Assembly: GCA_038319625.1 (NCBI GenBank)
Contig: JBBQDK010000001.1
Location: forward strand, 1 to 62,686
Reading direction: 5' to 3'
DNA from: JBBQDK01 sp038319625
GTDB lineage: Bacteria > Pseudomonadota > Gammaproteobacteria > JBBQDK01
Length of the DNA stretch: 62,686 nt
The notes beneath the pieces were generated by a model, which was given only the letters and a program-made list of their open reading frames with translations, made no database searches and was not told the origin of the DNA. A program made the translations under genes and the position numbers. Below are positions 18,298-27,380 of the stretch, one piece after another (within the stretch, counting starts at the first letter, position 1; every line of letters begins with the position of its first letter).

Positions 18298-18726
18298 ATG
18301 ACGGAAGCGACAGTGCACAGCATCACCCCGGAACAGGCCTGGAAGACCATAGAGGAAGATCCACGCGCGGTACTGATCGATGTGCGCTCCAACATGGAAT
18401 ACCTGTTTGTCGGTCATCCGAAGGGCTCCATCCATGTCTCCTGGATCGATGAACCCGACTGGACTATCAACCCACATTTCGCGGTAGAGGTACGCAAGGT
18501 ACTACTCGGCGGAGTGAATTGCGTGGACGATGCCGGCTGCGCACCGGTGCTGCTGATCTGCCGCAGCGGCAAACGCTCGCTGGAAGCGGGCAAGGTATTG
18601 CTCAAGGGAGGTTTCAAGGAAGTCTTCAATATCGAAGGTGGTTTCGAAGGCGAACTCGACGAACAGCACCACCGCAGCCATGTCAATGGTTGGCGCTTTC
18701 ACGGTCTGCCGTGGGAACAGTGCTGA
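18298..18726 (+). CDS. Rhodanese-like domain protein
   Basis: A 142-residue single-domain rhodanese with active-site cysteine Cys88 in the loop CRSGKRS and the conserved LIDVRSNMEY and GGFEGELD segments. Such proteins carry persulfide sulfur in the cytoplasm, for example for sulfur transfer or sulfur oxidation; the partner here is unknown. I chose the ATG at 18298; the frame is open upstream to 18157, but that part overlaps the ttcA remnant and is not conserved. There is no signal peptide. Confidence 0.9.
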   Translation: MTEATVHSITPEQAWKTIEEDPRAVLIDVRSNMEYLFVGHPKGSIHVSWIDEPDWTINPHFAVEVRKVLLGGVNCVDDAGCAPVLLICRSGKRSLEAGKVLLKGGFKEVFNIEGGFEGELDEQHHRSHVNGWRFHGLPWEQC

Positions 18727-18863
18727 GCCGCTTTGGCGACCGGGCCCACCACCAACATTTTATTGATCTTGCGGTATCGACAGTCTGCGCTGAACGCCTG
18801 CACTTCGGACTGTTTTTCCTTTCGCGCGATATTATCTCGCCGCGTCTTGCGCGAGTTATCTTG

Positions 18864-19061
18864 ACGTAAAACTAACATTGAAGATCACTGACTGATACTT
18901 TGTGGTCATCGCGATGTGTTGTCCTGCTTCAGCTGGATCGTTTTTCGCTACGCAACAAGTTAAAACAATGTGTATTTCACCCTAGAAAACAAGGCATATT
19001 TATAACTTTGCTCAGCAGTAATTCAACACCTGTTCCGGACAAAAATAACGTAAAACTAACA
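18864..19061. repeat. 14-bp direct repeat upstream of the redox cluster
   Basis: The sequence ACGTAAAACTAACA occurs at 18864-18877 and again at 19048-19061, 184 bp apart, in the same orientation. An identical 14-mer within ~550 bp is unlikely by chance, so these may be binding sites for a regulator. Confidence 0.5.
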
Positions 19062-19104
19062 GTTACATCCACTAATAAAATTATTCTGTATTTCTTGCGG
19101 TGGT

Positions 19105-19133
19105 TTGACATTCATCAATATTACTTTTGTATC
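19105..19133 (+). promoter_or_regulatory. Possible sigma70 promoter of the cytochrome-porin operon
   Basis: A consensus -35 TTGACA at 19105-19110 has a weak -10 (TGTATC, 19128-19133) at 17-bp spacing. The -10 is poor, so this is tentative. Confidence 0.35.
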
Positions 19134-19274
19134 ACCACGCAACAATCTGTTGCAGATTTGCATCGCCTGCTGGAAGCCATTCATCAAACCGGCAACATAA
19201 TACGAACAGGCGAAGGGTCGACAGCCCTGAAGGCAATCAGTTTTCAATAGTCAACACTGCGGAGGAATATTGTC

Positions 19275-20594
19275 ATGTCACTCACCACCCACTTCAAAAC
19301 CACACTCGGCGCCGGCGCCTGTCTGTTGGCAAGCCTGGCGCTCACACCACAAGTCAGTCAGGCGGTGCCGAGCTTTGCACGCCAGACCGGCCTGCCCTGT
19401 TCCAGCTGCCATTCCATCTTTCCGGAACTGACCGCATTCGGTCGCGACTTCAAGATGAATGGCTATACCATGACCGGCCTGAAACAGATCGAGCAGAAGT
19501 CGGAAGGTGAAATGGGGGGCGTCAAGATCAACGAGATCCCGCCGCTGTCGGCGATGCTGCAAGTGTCGGCCACCCACACCAGCAAGACCGTGGCCGGTAC
19601 ACAGAACAATAACGTCGAGTTTCCACACCAGTTCAGTTTCTTCTTCGCCGGTGAAATTTCACCGCACATGGGGTCGTTTATCCAGCTCACCTGGGCCCAG
19701 GATAGTCAGCACTTTGCCTTGGACAATACCGACATCCGTTATGCCAACCATACCCAAATCGGTGGCGCGGACACCATTTACGGATTGACGCTGAACAATA
19801 ACCCGACCGTCGAAGACGTCTGGAATAGCACCCCGGCCTGGGGTTTCCCGTGGTCCGGTCCTGCCTCGGCGCCAACACCGGCGGCCGATGCACTGATCAA
19901 CGGCTTGGGCGGCGATGTCGCGGGGGTAGGCGGCTATACCTTCTGGAATAACCACCTCTATGCCGGCGTCAGCCTCTATCGCTCGGCGCACGCCGGCCAG
20001 TTGGCGCCCGACCCTACCAGCCTCATGACCATTGACGGAGTGGCCCCCTATTGGAGACTGGCCTGGGAGCAGGCCTTCGGTGGCGGCACACTGGAAGTCG
20101 GCACCTATGGCATGGCCACAAAGCTGTATCCCGGTGATGGCACGAGTACTGGCGTCTCAGGTCCTACCGACAAGTACACAGATACCGGGCTTGACCTACA
20201 GTACGAACTCCCGGTGGCACCGGATGACTTGCTGACGATACACAGCAGCTATATGCACGAGAAGCAGAACCTCGATGCAACCTATGCAGCATCCAGCTCC
20301 GACAATACCAGCAATACACTGAAAACCTTCAAGCTGGACGGCACCTACCATTCCGGTAACGATGCCAGCTTCACACTGGGCTACTTCAATACCACCGGCA
20401 GCACCGACGTAACCTACTACGGCACGACCAATGGCAAGCCGGACAGCAACGGCGAAATCGTCCAGGCCAATTACCTGCCCTGGCAGAACACCAAGCTGTC
20501 AATTCAATATACCGCTTACAACAAGTTCGACGGCACCAGCAACAACGCGGGTGACAACAATACGTTGTTCCTACAAACCTGGTTCATGTGGTAA
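19275..20594 (+). CDS. Cyc2-like fused monoheme cytochrome c / outer-membrane porin
   Basis: A 439-residue exported protein. A signal peptide ending near SQA30 is followed by one c-type heme motif in AVPSFARQTGLPCSSCH (30-46) and then PELTAFGRDFK. The remaining ~370 residues alternate polar and aromatic residues, as in beta-barrels, and end in WFMW, a typical aromatic outer-membrane C-terminus. The heme motif and architecture match Cyc2-type cytochrome-porin fusions, in which a barrel in the outer membrane holds one heme and moves electrons from outside (iron in characterised cases) to the periplasm. The electron donor here is unknown. An SD (GGAGGA) precedes the ATG. It leads a five-gene cluster ending in a multicopper oxidase. 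Confidence 0.88.
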   Translation: MSLTTHFKTTLGAGACLLASLALTPQVSQAVPSFARQTGLPCSSCHSIFPELTAFGRDFKMNGYTMTGLKQIEQKSEGEMGGVKINEIPPLSAMLQVSATHTSKTVAGTQNNNVEFPHQFSFFFAGEISPHMGSFIQLTWAQDSQHFALDNTDIRYANHTQIGGADTIYGLTLNNNPTVEDVWNSTPAWGFPWSGPASAPTPAADALINGLGGDVAGVGGYTFWNNHLYAGVSLYRSAHAGQLAPDPTSLMTIDGVAPYWRLAWEQAFGGGTLEVGTYGMATKLYPGDGTSTGVSGPTDKYTDTGLDLQYELPVAPDDLLTIHSSYMHEKQNLDATYAASSSDNTSNTLKTFKLDGTYHSGNDASFTLGYFNTTGSTDVTYYGTTNGKPDSNGEIVQANYLPWQNTKLSIQYTAYNKFDGTSNNAGDNNTLFLQTWFMW

Positions 20595-20677
20595 ACCCTG
20601 TGTGGCGGCCGGAGCGTCCTGTTCCGGCCGCCACATCTTCAATTCCAGCAACGGTATTCCCATCAGAGGACAGCCAT

Positions 20678-21193
20678 TTGAAACCTTTAAAACGTACGCT
20701 GATTCGCGGCGTACTCGTCTCTTGCTTGTTTTCCGGTGCCATGTCCGCAGCGGCAGACAATCTGCCACTGGCACAGCAAGTGGAACAATTGCGCCACGAG
20801 GTTCAGGCGCTGCAAGCACGAGTACAGCAACTCGAACAGCAACAACATACCGGTGCAGTCGCCGCACCCGTCGCTGCGGCAGCACCCGCTGCCACGACAA
20901 GTACATCACCCGGCGCGACGACCGCACAGCCAGCATCTGCAGCACCGTCGACCTCACTGGAACCCGCCCTGCAGACTATCGGGCGACTCAAGGAGGCGTG
21001 GAAGGGCATCGACTCCGGCATGAGCGAAGCGCAAGTCCGTGACCGGCTTGGAACACCGGGGCGCATCTTCACGATCTCCGGCAAAACTGTCTGGTATTAC
21101 AGTTACGAAGGCGTGGGCAGCGGTTCGGTTGCCTTCTCGGCCAATAGCAAGAAGGTCGTCGATTGGCAGAATCCGCCCTTCGGCTTCTGGTAA
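20678..21193 (+). CDS. Periplasmic coiled-coil protein with BamE-like C-terminal domain
   Basis: The protein has a signal peptide (MKPLKRTLIRGVLVSCLF..., cleavage near AAA-DN), a coiled coil (VEQLRHEVQALQARVQQLEQ), an Ala/Pro/Thr-rich linker and a C-terminal SmpA/BamE-like fold (SEAQVRDRLGTPG ... VWYYSYEG). I chose the TTG at 20678 because it follows an AGAGGA SD at good spacing and directly begins the signal peptide, giving 171 residues. The open frame starts earlier at a GTG overlapping the cytochrome stop. It may help place or contact the outer-membrane cytochrome-porin; this is inference from position and fold. Confidence 0.75.
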   Translation: MKPLKRTLIRGVLVSCLFSGAMSAAADNLPLAQQVEQLRHEVQALQARVQQLEQQQHTGAVAAPVAAAAPAATTSTSPGATTAQPASAAPSTSLEPALQTIGRLKEAWKGIDSGMSEAQVRDRLGTPGRIFTISGKTVWYYSYEGVGSGSVAFSANSKKVVDWQNPPFGFW

Positions 21194-21219
21194 CCGCACC
21201 CGGCAGGACGGAGGAAACC

Positions 21220-21786
21220 TTGGAAATCAGTCTGCGTGACCTGCTCACGGTCATTCACGGCATGGGCTTCGGTGCCTTGTTCATGCTGGTGTTTTCCGGT
21301 GCCATCGGGGAACTGCACGGCGCATGGTCCGCCACACCTCAGGCGGCGCCGAGTCCCAGGGGACGGATGATGCTGCGGGTGTATCTGGTCGGTATGGTGG
21401 CATTGGCCTGGCTCACGGTTCTCTCCGGCGCCTACATTGTCTACCCCTGGTACCGCGCCGTACCGCCGGCGGGCGTGGTCGATCTTGCCGCCTTTCCACG
21501 CAGCCTGCTCTTGTCCAGCCCGCATACCAGCGGCTGGCATAGCATTGGAATGGAATGGAAGGAGCACATCGCCTGGTTTGCGCCCATCGTGATGACGATG
21601 GTGGCATATGTTTACTGGACCTACGGTCGAAGCATGAACAAGCATCGAGTTATGCGGGCCACGGTGCTGGGCTTCACGGCGGCCGCCTTCATCGCCACCG
21701 GCGTGGCGGGCGCCTTTGGCGTGTTCCTCAACAAGTACGCACCGGTGCGTGGTGGCGAGACAATCCAACTGATGAAGGCGGAGTGA
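21220..21786 (+). CDS. Four-helix inner-membrane protein of the redox cluster
   Basis: A 188-residue integral membrane protein with about four membrane helices, near residues 8-30, 52-74, 113-133 and 142-165. Histidines occur near the membrane (VIHGMGFG, HTSGWHSIGMEWKEH). I do not recognise a named family; it could carry heme b or form part of a quinone-linked module, but the sequence does not prove this. I chose the TTG start at 21220 because a perfect GGAGG lies six bases upstream. The stop overlaps the next start (TGATGA), so the two membrane proteins are translationally coupled. Confidence 0.75.
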   Translation: MEISLRDLLTVIHGMGFGALFMLVFSGAIGELHGAWSATPQAAPSPRGRMMLRVYLVGMVALAWLTVLSGAYIVYPWYRAVPPAGVVDLAAFPRSLLLSSPHTSGWHSIGMEWKEHIAWFAPIVMTMVAYVYWTYGRSMNKHRVMRATVLGFTAAAFIATGVAGAFGVFLNKYAPVRGGETIQLMKAE

Positions 21787-22139
21787 TGATGGCCGGCAGT
21801 GATACTTCTTCAACCATCGGAGAGCTTCCCAATGGCAAAGGCATGGCGGCGATACTCGCCGCCGCCATCGGCTGCGTCGCACTGAGCGTGTTCGCTTTTC
21901 TGGGCGATGCAGTCAAGAGTATCGGCGCGATCTTCAGCTTCTATCATCCCACCGGTGCGCTTTCAGGCGTTACAGACACCGCCATCATCGTCTGGCTCGT
22001 CAGCTGGTATGTGCTGGCCAAGCGATGGGGAAAACGTGATGTGGCAGTGGGCCGGGTCAGCATCATCGCCTTCATGTTGCTGGTGGCTGGTCTCTTGCTC
22101 ACATTTCCGCCGTTCATGGATTTGCTGCAGGGCAAGTAA
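21786..22139 (+). CDS. Three-helix inner-membrane protein of the redox cluster
   Basis: A 117-residue membrane protein with about three helices (ILAAAIGCVALSVFAFLG, TAIIVWLVSWYVLA, IIAFMLLVAGLLLTFPPF). Two ATGs (21786 and 21789) overlap or follow the previous stop. I cannot name a family. Pairing with the four-helix protein suggests a small heteromeric inner-membrane complex between the quinone pool and the periplasmic and outer-membrane redox proteins; this is inferred from context alone. Confidence 0.72.
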   Translation: MMAGSDTSSTIGELPNGKGMAAILAAAIGCVALSVFAFLGDAVKSIGAIFSFYHPTGALSGVTDTAIIVWLVSWYVLAKRWGKRDVAVGRVSIIAFMLLVAGLLLTFPPFMDLLQGK

Positions 22140-22232
22140 TGTCCCGGGGCCGCGACCGGTCCATTCGCACCTGGATTCGCGGTCTCTTGATCTTTTCCGC
22201 GCGACCAACAGTTCCATTGCGGGGATTACTCA

Positions 22233-23717
22233 ATGCCCATCGACCGTCGTGAATTTCTGAAGCTCGGAGGACTGGCCGCTCTGGCCGGCGGCATACCGGA
22301 TCTGCTGCGCGTGACGCCGGCACAAGCCACCAGCATGCTGCCCATCGCCGACGGCAAGGCCGATCATACGCTGCGCATATCACGCAGCCTGGTCGAACTG
22401 GCACCCGATCACATCGTCTCAACCACCGTCTTCAACGGTCAGTTTCCGGGTCCACTGCTGCGCTTCAAGGAAGGCGAGCGGGTTGTCGTCGATATACGCA
22501 ACGACACCGACATTCCGGAGCAATTGCATTGGCACGGCCAATTCCTGCCTGTCGATGTGGATGGCGCCGCCGAGGAAGGCACGCCGTATATTCCGGCCCG
22601 TGGCATGCGCCGCATCGCCTTCACCCCCGGGCCGGCGGGCTTTCGTTTTTACCACACGCATCTGGTCGCCGGCGACAACCTCAGCATGGGGCAGTACAGC
22701 GGCCTGGTAGGTCCCGTTTATATTGAACCGAAATACGAACCGGGCGCCTACGATCGCGAAGCGTTTCTCACCCTCAAGGAATTCGATCCGTTCTTCAGCA
22801 AGGGCGGCGACATGGCAATGGATTTCCTGAGTCCTGCCGATCGTGACCGCACGCTGGAAGAGCGCGGCGAGACCGCAATGCAGGACTCGCTGGCTCATGG
22901 CCAGCCGCACGGCTACGAGGTCGGCTATCAGACATTTGCAATCAACGGCCGCATGCTCGGTCACGGCGAGCCGATCCGGGTAAAGACCGGTGAGCGTGTG
23001 TTATTCCACGTGCTGAACAGCAGTGCCACCGAGATCCGCAGCCTCGCCTTGCCCGGCCACACATTCAAGGTAGTGGCATTGGATGGCAACCCGGTCCCGC
23101 ATCCGGTTGAAGTACCCGTGCTGTGGATCGGCACGGCCGAACGAGTCAGCGCCATTGTCGAGATGACGCATCCCGGCGTCTGGATACTGGGCGACCTGGC
23201 CGATGACGATCGCGAACGCGGCATGGGGATCGTGATCGAATACGCAGGTCATGGCGGCAAGCCCGTATGGGCGACCCCCAAGCCGTTCCAGTGGGACTAC
23301 CGACGCTTCGCGTTGGCCAACACGCACCCGGAACCACCGAATGAAGTGATCGAAATGCGCTTCGCCAAGCACAATGCCGCCCGGCGCGGGTTCAATTTAT
23401 GGACCATCAACGATGTTGCCTTCGACATGGCGAATATGAAACCGATGTTTCATCTGCAGCGCGGTAAACGTTATCGCCTGCGCATGCACAACACCAGCGA
23501 CGACATCCACCCGATACACCTGCACCGCCACAGTTTCGAGATCACCCGCATCGCCGGACAACCGACCGGTGGCGTAATCAAGGATGTGGCCATGCTGGGC
23601 GGCTATCAGACCATGGAAGTCGATTTCACCGCCACCCAGCCAGGCCTGTCGCTGTTCCACTGTCATATGCAGCTGCACATGGATTTCGGCTTCATGACGC
23701 TGTTCGCCTGTGCATGA
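22233..23717 (+). CDS. Tat-exported multicopper oxidase
   Basis: A 494-residue multicopper oxidase with a twin-arginine signal (DRREFLKLGG, residues 4-13). It has the cupredoxin copper motifs HWHG (99-102), HTH (141-143), HPIHLHRHSF (426-435) and HCHMQLHMD (476-484). The last includes Cys477 of the type-1 copper site and the linking histidines of the trinuclear cluster. It should fold in the cytoplasm with copper and act in the periplasm, reducing oxygen with electrons from a metal, phenol or cytochrome. It closes the cluster that begins with the Cyc2-like porin, so a cytochrome or metal electron donor is plausible. The substrate cannot be read from sequence. Confidence 0.92.
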   Translation: MPIDRREFLKLGGLAALAGGIPDLLRVTPAQATSMLPIADGKADHTLRISRSLVELAPDHIVSTTVFNGQFPGPLLRFKEGERVVVDIRNDTDIPEQLHWHGQFLPVDVDGAAEEGTPYIPARGMRRIAFTPGPAGFRFYHTHLVAGDNLSMGQYSGLVGPVYIEPKYEPGAYDREAFLTLKEFDPFFSKGGDMAMDFLSPADRDRTLEERGETAMQDSLAHGQPHGYEVGYQTFAINGRMLGHGEPIRVKTGERVLFHVLNSSATEIRSLALPGHTFKVVALDGNPVPHPVEVPVLWIGTAERVSAIVEMTHPGVWILGDLADDDRERGMGIVIEYAGHGGKPVWATPKPFQWDYRRFALANTHPEPPNEVIEMRFAKHNAARRGFNLWTINDVAFDMANMKPMFHLQRGKRYRLRMHNTSDDIHPIHLHRHSFEITRIAGQPTGGVIKDVAMLGGYQTMEVDFTATQPGLSLFHCHMQLHMDFGFMTLFACA

Positions 23718-23826
23718 AGTCCAACCACTCCGATACACCATCGACATGACGGGATTCCACGTCATGCCCGGTATTTCGCAACACCTGTCCAATCCGTGCG
23801 GCGATGACGGCGCTATCACCAGGGTG

Positions 23827-26232
23827 TCAGCGAATCTCGGATGACGGTAGGGCAGCTGCCGCTTCGCGCGCGAGGTAGAGCCAGGTCTCGACCACGGAAT
23901 CGGGATTCAGCGACAGACTTTGAATGCCCTCTTCCATCAGCCATTTCGCCAGATCGGGGTGATCTGACGGACCCTGTCCGCAAATACCGATATACTTGCC
24001 CGCCTTGCGGCAGGCCTGGATTGCCAGGTGCAACATGTATTTCACCGCCGGGTCGCGCTCGTCAAAGCCCTCCGCAATCAGACCCGAGTCACGATCCAGC
24101 GCCAGCGTCATCTGGGTCATGTCGTTGGAACCGATCGAGAAGCCGTCGAAATGTTCAAGGAACTGCTCCGCCAGCACGGCATTGGACGGGATCTCGCACA
24201 TCATGATGATGCGCAAACCATTCTCGCCGCGCTTGAGACCGTTCCTGACCAACAGATCGATTACCTGTTCGGCTTCCTTGAGCGTGCGGACGAAGGGAAT
24301 CATGATCTCGACATTGGTCAGACCCATGTCATCACGCACCTTCCTGAGTGCGCGGCATTCCAGCTCGAAGCAATCGCGAAAACTCGCGGCGATGTAGCGA
24401 GCCGCGCCACGGAAACCGAGCATCGGATTCTCTTCATGCGGTTCGTACGTATTGCCGCCGGTGAGGCTGGAATACTCATTCGATTTGAAATCCGACAAGC
24501 GCACGATGACCGGCTTGGGCCAGAACGCCGCGCCCAGCATGGAAACGCCTTCGACCAGTTTCTCGACATAGAAGCTCACCGGATCGGCATAACCGGCGGC
24601 ATGCTGCTCAACAGCCAGTTTCAGATCGGCCGGCAAATCGGGATAGGCGAGTACCGCGCGGGGATGCACGCCGATCATGCGCGCGATGATGAATTCGAGC
24701 CGCGCCAGACCGATGCCGTCGTTGGGCAGGCGGCGAAACTCGAAAGCCAGTTCGGGATTGCCGACGTTCATGGTGATCTTGAGCGGGGCCTTGGGCATTG
24801 CATCGAGCGACAGGTCGATGACCTCGGTCTCCAGAATGCCGCGGTAGACGTTTCCGGTATCTCCTTCCGCGCACGATACGGTCACCGGCTTGCCGTCTTT
24901 CAATACCTGTGTGGCATCACCGCAACCGACGACCGCCGGGATGCCGAGTTCGCGCGCGATGATCGCGGCATGGCAGGTGCGGCCGCCGCGATTGGTGACG
25001 ATGGCCGAGGCGAGTTTCATCACCGGTTCCCAGTCGGGATCGGTCATATCAGTGACGAGCACGTCACCCGCCTTCACTCTATCCATTTCGGCGACGCTTT
25101 TGACCAGCCGCACATTGCCGCTGCCGATACGCTGCCCGATCGCGCGTCCGGAGATCAACACATCGGAGCGCTGCTTGAGGCGATAGCGGCGCATGACATC
25201 GAGCCCCTCGCCGGCCTTCACAGTTTCCGGCCGTGCCTGCAGGATATACAGTTTGCCATCAATACCGTCACGACCCCACTCAATGTCCATCGGGCGCTGA
25301 TAGTGCCGCTCGACGATCAAAGCGTAGCGCGCCAGTTCCTCGACCTCGGCATCGTTGATGGAGAAGCGGCGTCGCTCGGCCTCCTGCACATCGACGATCT
25401 GCACCGAACGGCCCGCCATCGTCTCGCCGGTAAAGGTCATCTTGATGGCTTTCGAGCCGAGGTTGCGGCGCAGGATGGCGTTCTTGCCCTGCGCGAGCGC
25501 CGGCTTGTAGACATAAAACTCATCGGGGTTGACCTGCCCCTGCACGACGGTTTCGCCGAGTCCGTAGGCGGCGGTGATGAACACCACCTGATCGAATCCC
25601 GATTCGGTATCGAGCGTAAACAGCACGCCACTCGCGCCGATATCGCTGCGCACCATGCGCTGGATGCCGGCGGACAGCGCCACATCGGCGTGCACGAAAC
25701 CTTTGTGAACACGATAGGAAATCGCCCGGTCGTTGTACAGCGAGGCGAATACCTGCCTGACCGCCGTCAGCAGATTGTCGAAACCGTGAATATTGAGATA
25801 AGTCTCCTGCTGTCCCGCGAAGGAGGCGTCAGGCAGATCTTCGGCCGTCGCGGATGAGCGCACCGCAACCGACAGGTCACCGCTTGCGCCTTGCTGCAGT
25901 TGTCGATACGCCACGTCGAGATCGCGCTCGAGCTTTGCGGGCAGTGGCTGCGCCAGGATCCAATCACGGATCCGCGCGCCGGTAGCGGCCAGGGCGGTTA
26001 CGTCGCTGACATCGAGCGCGGTCAATGCGTCCCGGATGCGCTGTTCCAGGCCGTCCTGCGCCAGGAAATCCCGATAGGCCTGCGCCGTGGTAGCGAAACC
26101 GCTCGGCACACGCACGCCGGCGGCGGCGAGCGTGCCGATCATCTCACCCAGCGAAGCGTTCTTGCCTCCGACACGACCGACATCGGTCATGCGCAGGTTT
26201 TCGAAACCGACTATGTATTCATTGTTGTTCAC
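23827..26232 (-). CDS. ppsA: Phosphoenolpyruvate synthase
   Basis: PpsA converts pyruvate, ATP and water to phosphoenolpyruvate, AMP and phosphate for gluconeogenesis. It has an N-terminal ATP-grasp domain (GGKNASLGEMI, VRSSATAEDLPDASFAGQQE), the phosphohistidine domain with catalytic His in GGRTCHAAIIARELG, and the C-terminal PEP-binding TIM barrel (GSNDMTQMTL, GICGQGPSD). I chose the GTG at 26232 (NNNEYIVGFENLRM), giving 801 residues, near the family length; the frame is open 17 codons further up. It is divergent from ppsR, whose product controls it by phosphorylation. Confidence 0.97.
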   Translation of the reverse strand: MNNNEYIVGFENLRMTDVGRVGGKNASLGEMIGTLAAAGVRVPSGFATTAQAYRDFLAQDGLEQRIRDALTALDVSDVTALAATGARIRDWILAQPLPAKLERDLDVAYRQLQQGASGDLSVAVRSSATAEDLPDASFAGQQETYLNIHGFDNLLTAVRQVFASLYNDRAISYRVHKGFVHADVALSAGIQRMVRSDIGASGVLFTLDTESGFDQVVFITAAYGLGETVVQGQVNPDEFYVYKPALAQGKNAILRRNLGSKAIKMTFTGETMAGRSVQIVDVQEAERRRFSINDAEVEELARYALIVERHYQRPMDIEWGRDGIDGKLYILQARPETVKAGEGLDVMRRYRLKQRSDVLISGRAIGQRIGSGNVRLVKSVAEMDRVKAGDVLVTDMTDPDWEPVMKLASAIVTNRGGRTCHAAIIARELGIPAVVGCGDATQVLKDGKPVTVSCAEGDTGNVYRGILETEVIDLSLDAMPKAPLKITMNVGNPELAFEFRRLPNDGIGLARLEFIIARMIGVHPRAVLAYPDLPADLKLAVEQHAAGYADPVSFYVEKLVEGVSMLGAAFWPKPVIVRLSDFKSNEYSSLTGGNTYEPHEENPMLGFRGAARYIAASFRDCFELECRALRKVRDDMGLTNVEIMIPFVRTLKEAEQVIDLLVRNGLKRGENGLRIIMMCEIPSNAVLAEQFLEHFDGFSIGSNDMTQMTLALDRDSGLIAEGFDERDPAVKYMLHLAIQACRKAGKYIGICGQGPSDHPDLAKWLMEEGIQSLSLNPDSVVETWLYLAREAAAALPSSEIR

Positions 26233-26308
26233 GGTATCCCCGTCGATTGTGCAAAGCTCGAAAAGCCGATATGTTACCGACAACCCTCAGCCGATACGGT
26301 TCAGCGCC

Positions 26309-27136
26309 ATGATGCCGGAAAAGCGTACCGCGTTCTTCATCTCCGACCGCACCGGCATCACCGCCGAGATGCTCGGCCACAGTCTGCTGACACAGTTCGG
26401 CAAGGTCGCTTTCAATGAAGTCACCCTGCCCTATGTCGATACGACCGAGAAGGCGCAGGCCACTGTGGCGCAAATCAATCGGCAGGCCGCTACCGACGGC
26501 GTGCGGCCACTGCTGTTCAGCACACTGGTCAATCCGCAACTGTCCGCAATAGTCGCCAGCGCCGATGCCTTGTTTCTCGATTGTTTCGGAATCTTCATCC
26601 TACCACTGGAAAAAGAACTCGGCCTGTCCGCGTCGCAGTCGGTGGGCATGTCGCACAGCGCCAAGGACAGCATCGATTACCATCACCGTATCGATGCGGT
26701 GAATTATGCGCTGAGCCATGACGACGGCGAATCGACGCAGGTCCTGACGGAAGCCGACGTCATCCTGGTCGGCGTTTCGCGCTGCGGCAAGACGCCGACC
26801 TGCCTGTATCTGGCCATGCAGTTCGGTATCCGCGCGGCGAACTACCCACTGGTTCCGGAAGATTTTCACAGCATGCATCTGCCCGATCAGCTCAAACAAC
26901 TGCGCAAGCGACTTTACGGACTGACCATCAAGCCCGCGCGCCTGCATCAGATCCGCACTGAACGGCGCCCCGGCAGCAACTATGCGACGCTCGCCAATTG
27001 CGAACACGAGGTGCGTGAGGCCGAGGCGCTGATGCGCCAGGAAGGTATCCCCTATCTCGACGCCACCAGCAAATCGGTCGAAGAACTGGCCACCACCATT
27101 CTGCACGACGCCAAGCTCATCCGGCGTGTTTACTGA
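26309..27136 (+). CDS. ppsR: PEP synthase regulatory protein (kinase/pyrophosphorylase)
   Basis: A DUF299-family protein of 275 residues that inactivates PpsA by ADP-dependent phosphorylation and reactivates it by phosphate-dependent dephosphorylation. Recognisable segments are FFISDRTGITAEMLGHSLL at the N-terminus and the P-loop GVSRCGKTPT. Paired ATGs at 26309 and 26312 are both plausible; upstream codons in the frame overlap ppsA and are not conserved. The 76-bp gap to the ppsA start must contain both promoters. Confidence 0.96.
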   Translation: MMPEKRTAFFISDRTGITAEMLGHSLLTQFGKVAFNEVTLPYVDTTEKAQATVAQINRQAATDGVRPLLFSTLVNPQLSAIVASADALFLDCFGIFILPLEKELGLSASQSVGMSHSAKDSIDYHHRIDAVNYALSHDDGESTQVLTEADVILVGVSRCGKTPTCLYLAMQFGIRAANYPLVPEDFHSMHLPDQLKQLRKRLYGLTIKPARLHQIRTERRPGSNYATLANCEHEVREAEALMRQEGIPYLDATSKSVEELATTILHDAKLIRRVY

Positions 27137-27159
27137 CCACGGATTTCAGTGACACCTTA

Positions 27160-27380
27160 CTCAGAAGTTGCTGATTTTAAGTATAGGCGACATCAGGGGC
27201 CTGTGGGAAAATGAGCAGGCAAGTTGAGGAAGTTGCTGAAGCTTTACGAGTTACTGCGCAATGCGCTCATGCAATTTCTCACCCTGGTACAAAGGCCGAC
27301 GAGCAACGCCGGTACGTTTGACATGGTTCCAGACCAGTTCATCGGGATTCAAGACTGTCGGAGATTTTTTGTCCAGCGCC
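27160..27380 (-). pseudogene. IS630-family transposase C-terminal remnant
   Basis: Directly after the comM stop, the minus strand reads LDKKSPTVLNPDELVWNHVK and RTGVARRPLYQGEKLHERIAQ. This is the C-terminus of an IS630-type DDE transposase, with the catalytic-loop motif LNPDELVWN. A TAA stop then interrupts, and the same frame continues as LVKLQQLPQLACSFSHRP, the usual end of the family. The rest of the gene and the element ends are absent. Confidence 0.75.

Larger units (their letters stand above)
18727..19274. other. Regulatory region upstream of the cytochrome-porin cluster
   Basis: No coding region is supported. It contains a 14-bp direct repeat (18864-18877 and 19048-19061), an AT-rich tract and a possible promoter at 19105-19133, about 140 bp before the cytochrome start. 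The layout suggests a regulated promoter. Confidence 0.5.

Noticed and set aside
24028..25857. 609-codon plus-strand frame
   Set aside because: Antisense shadow of ppsA caused by codon bias; no recognisable domain.
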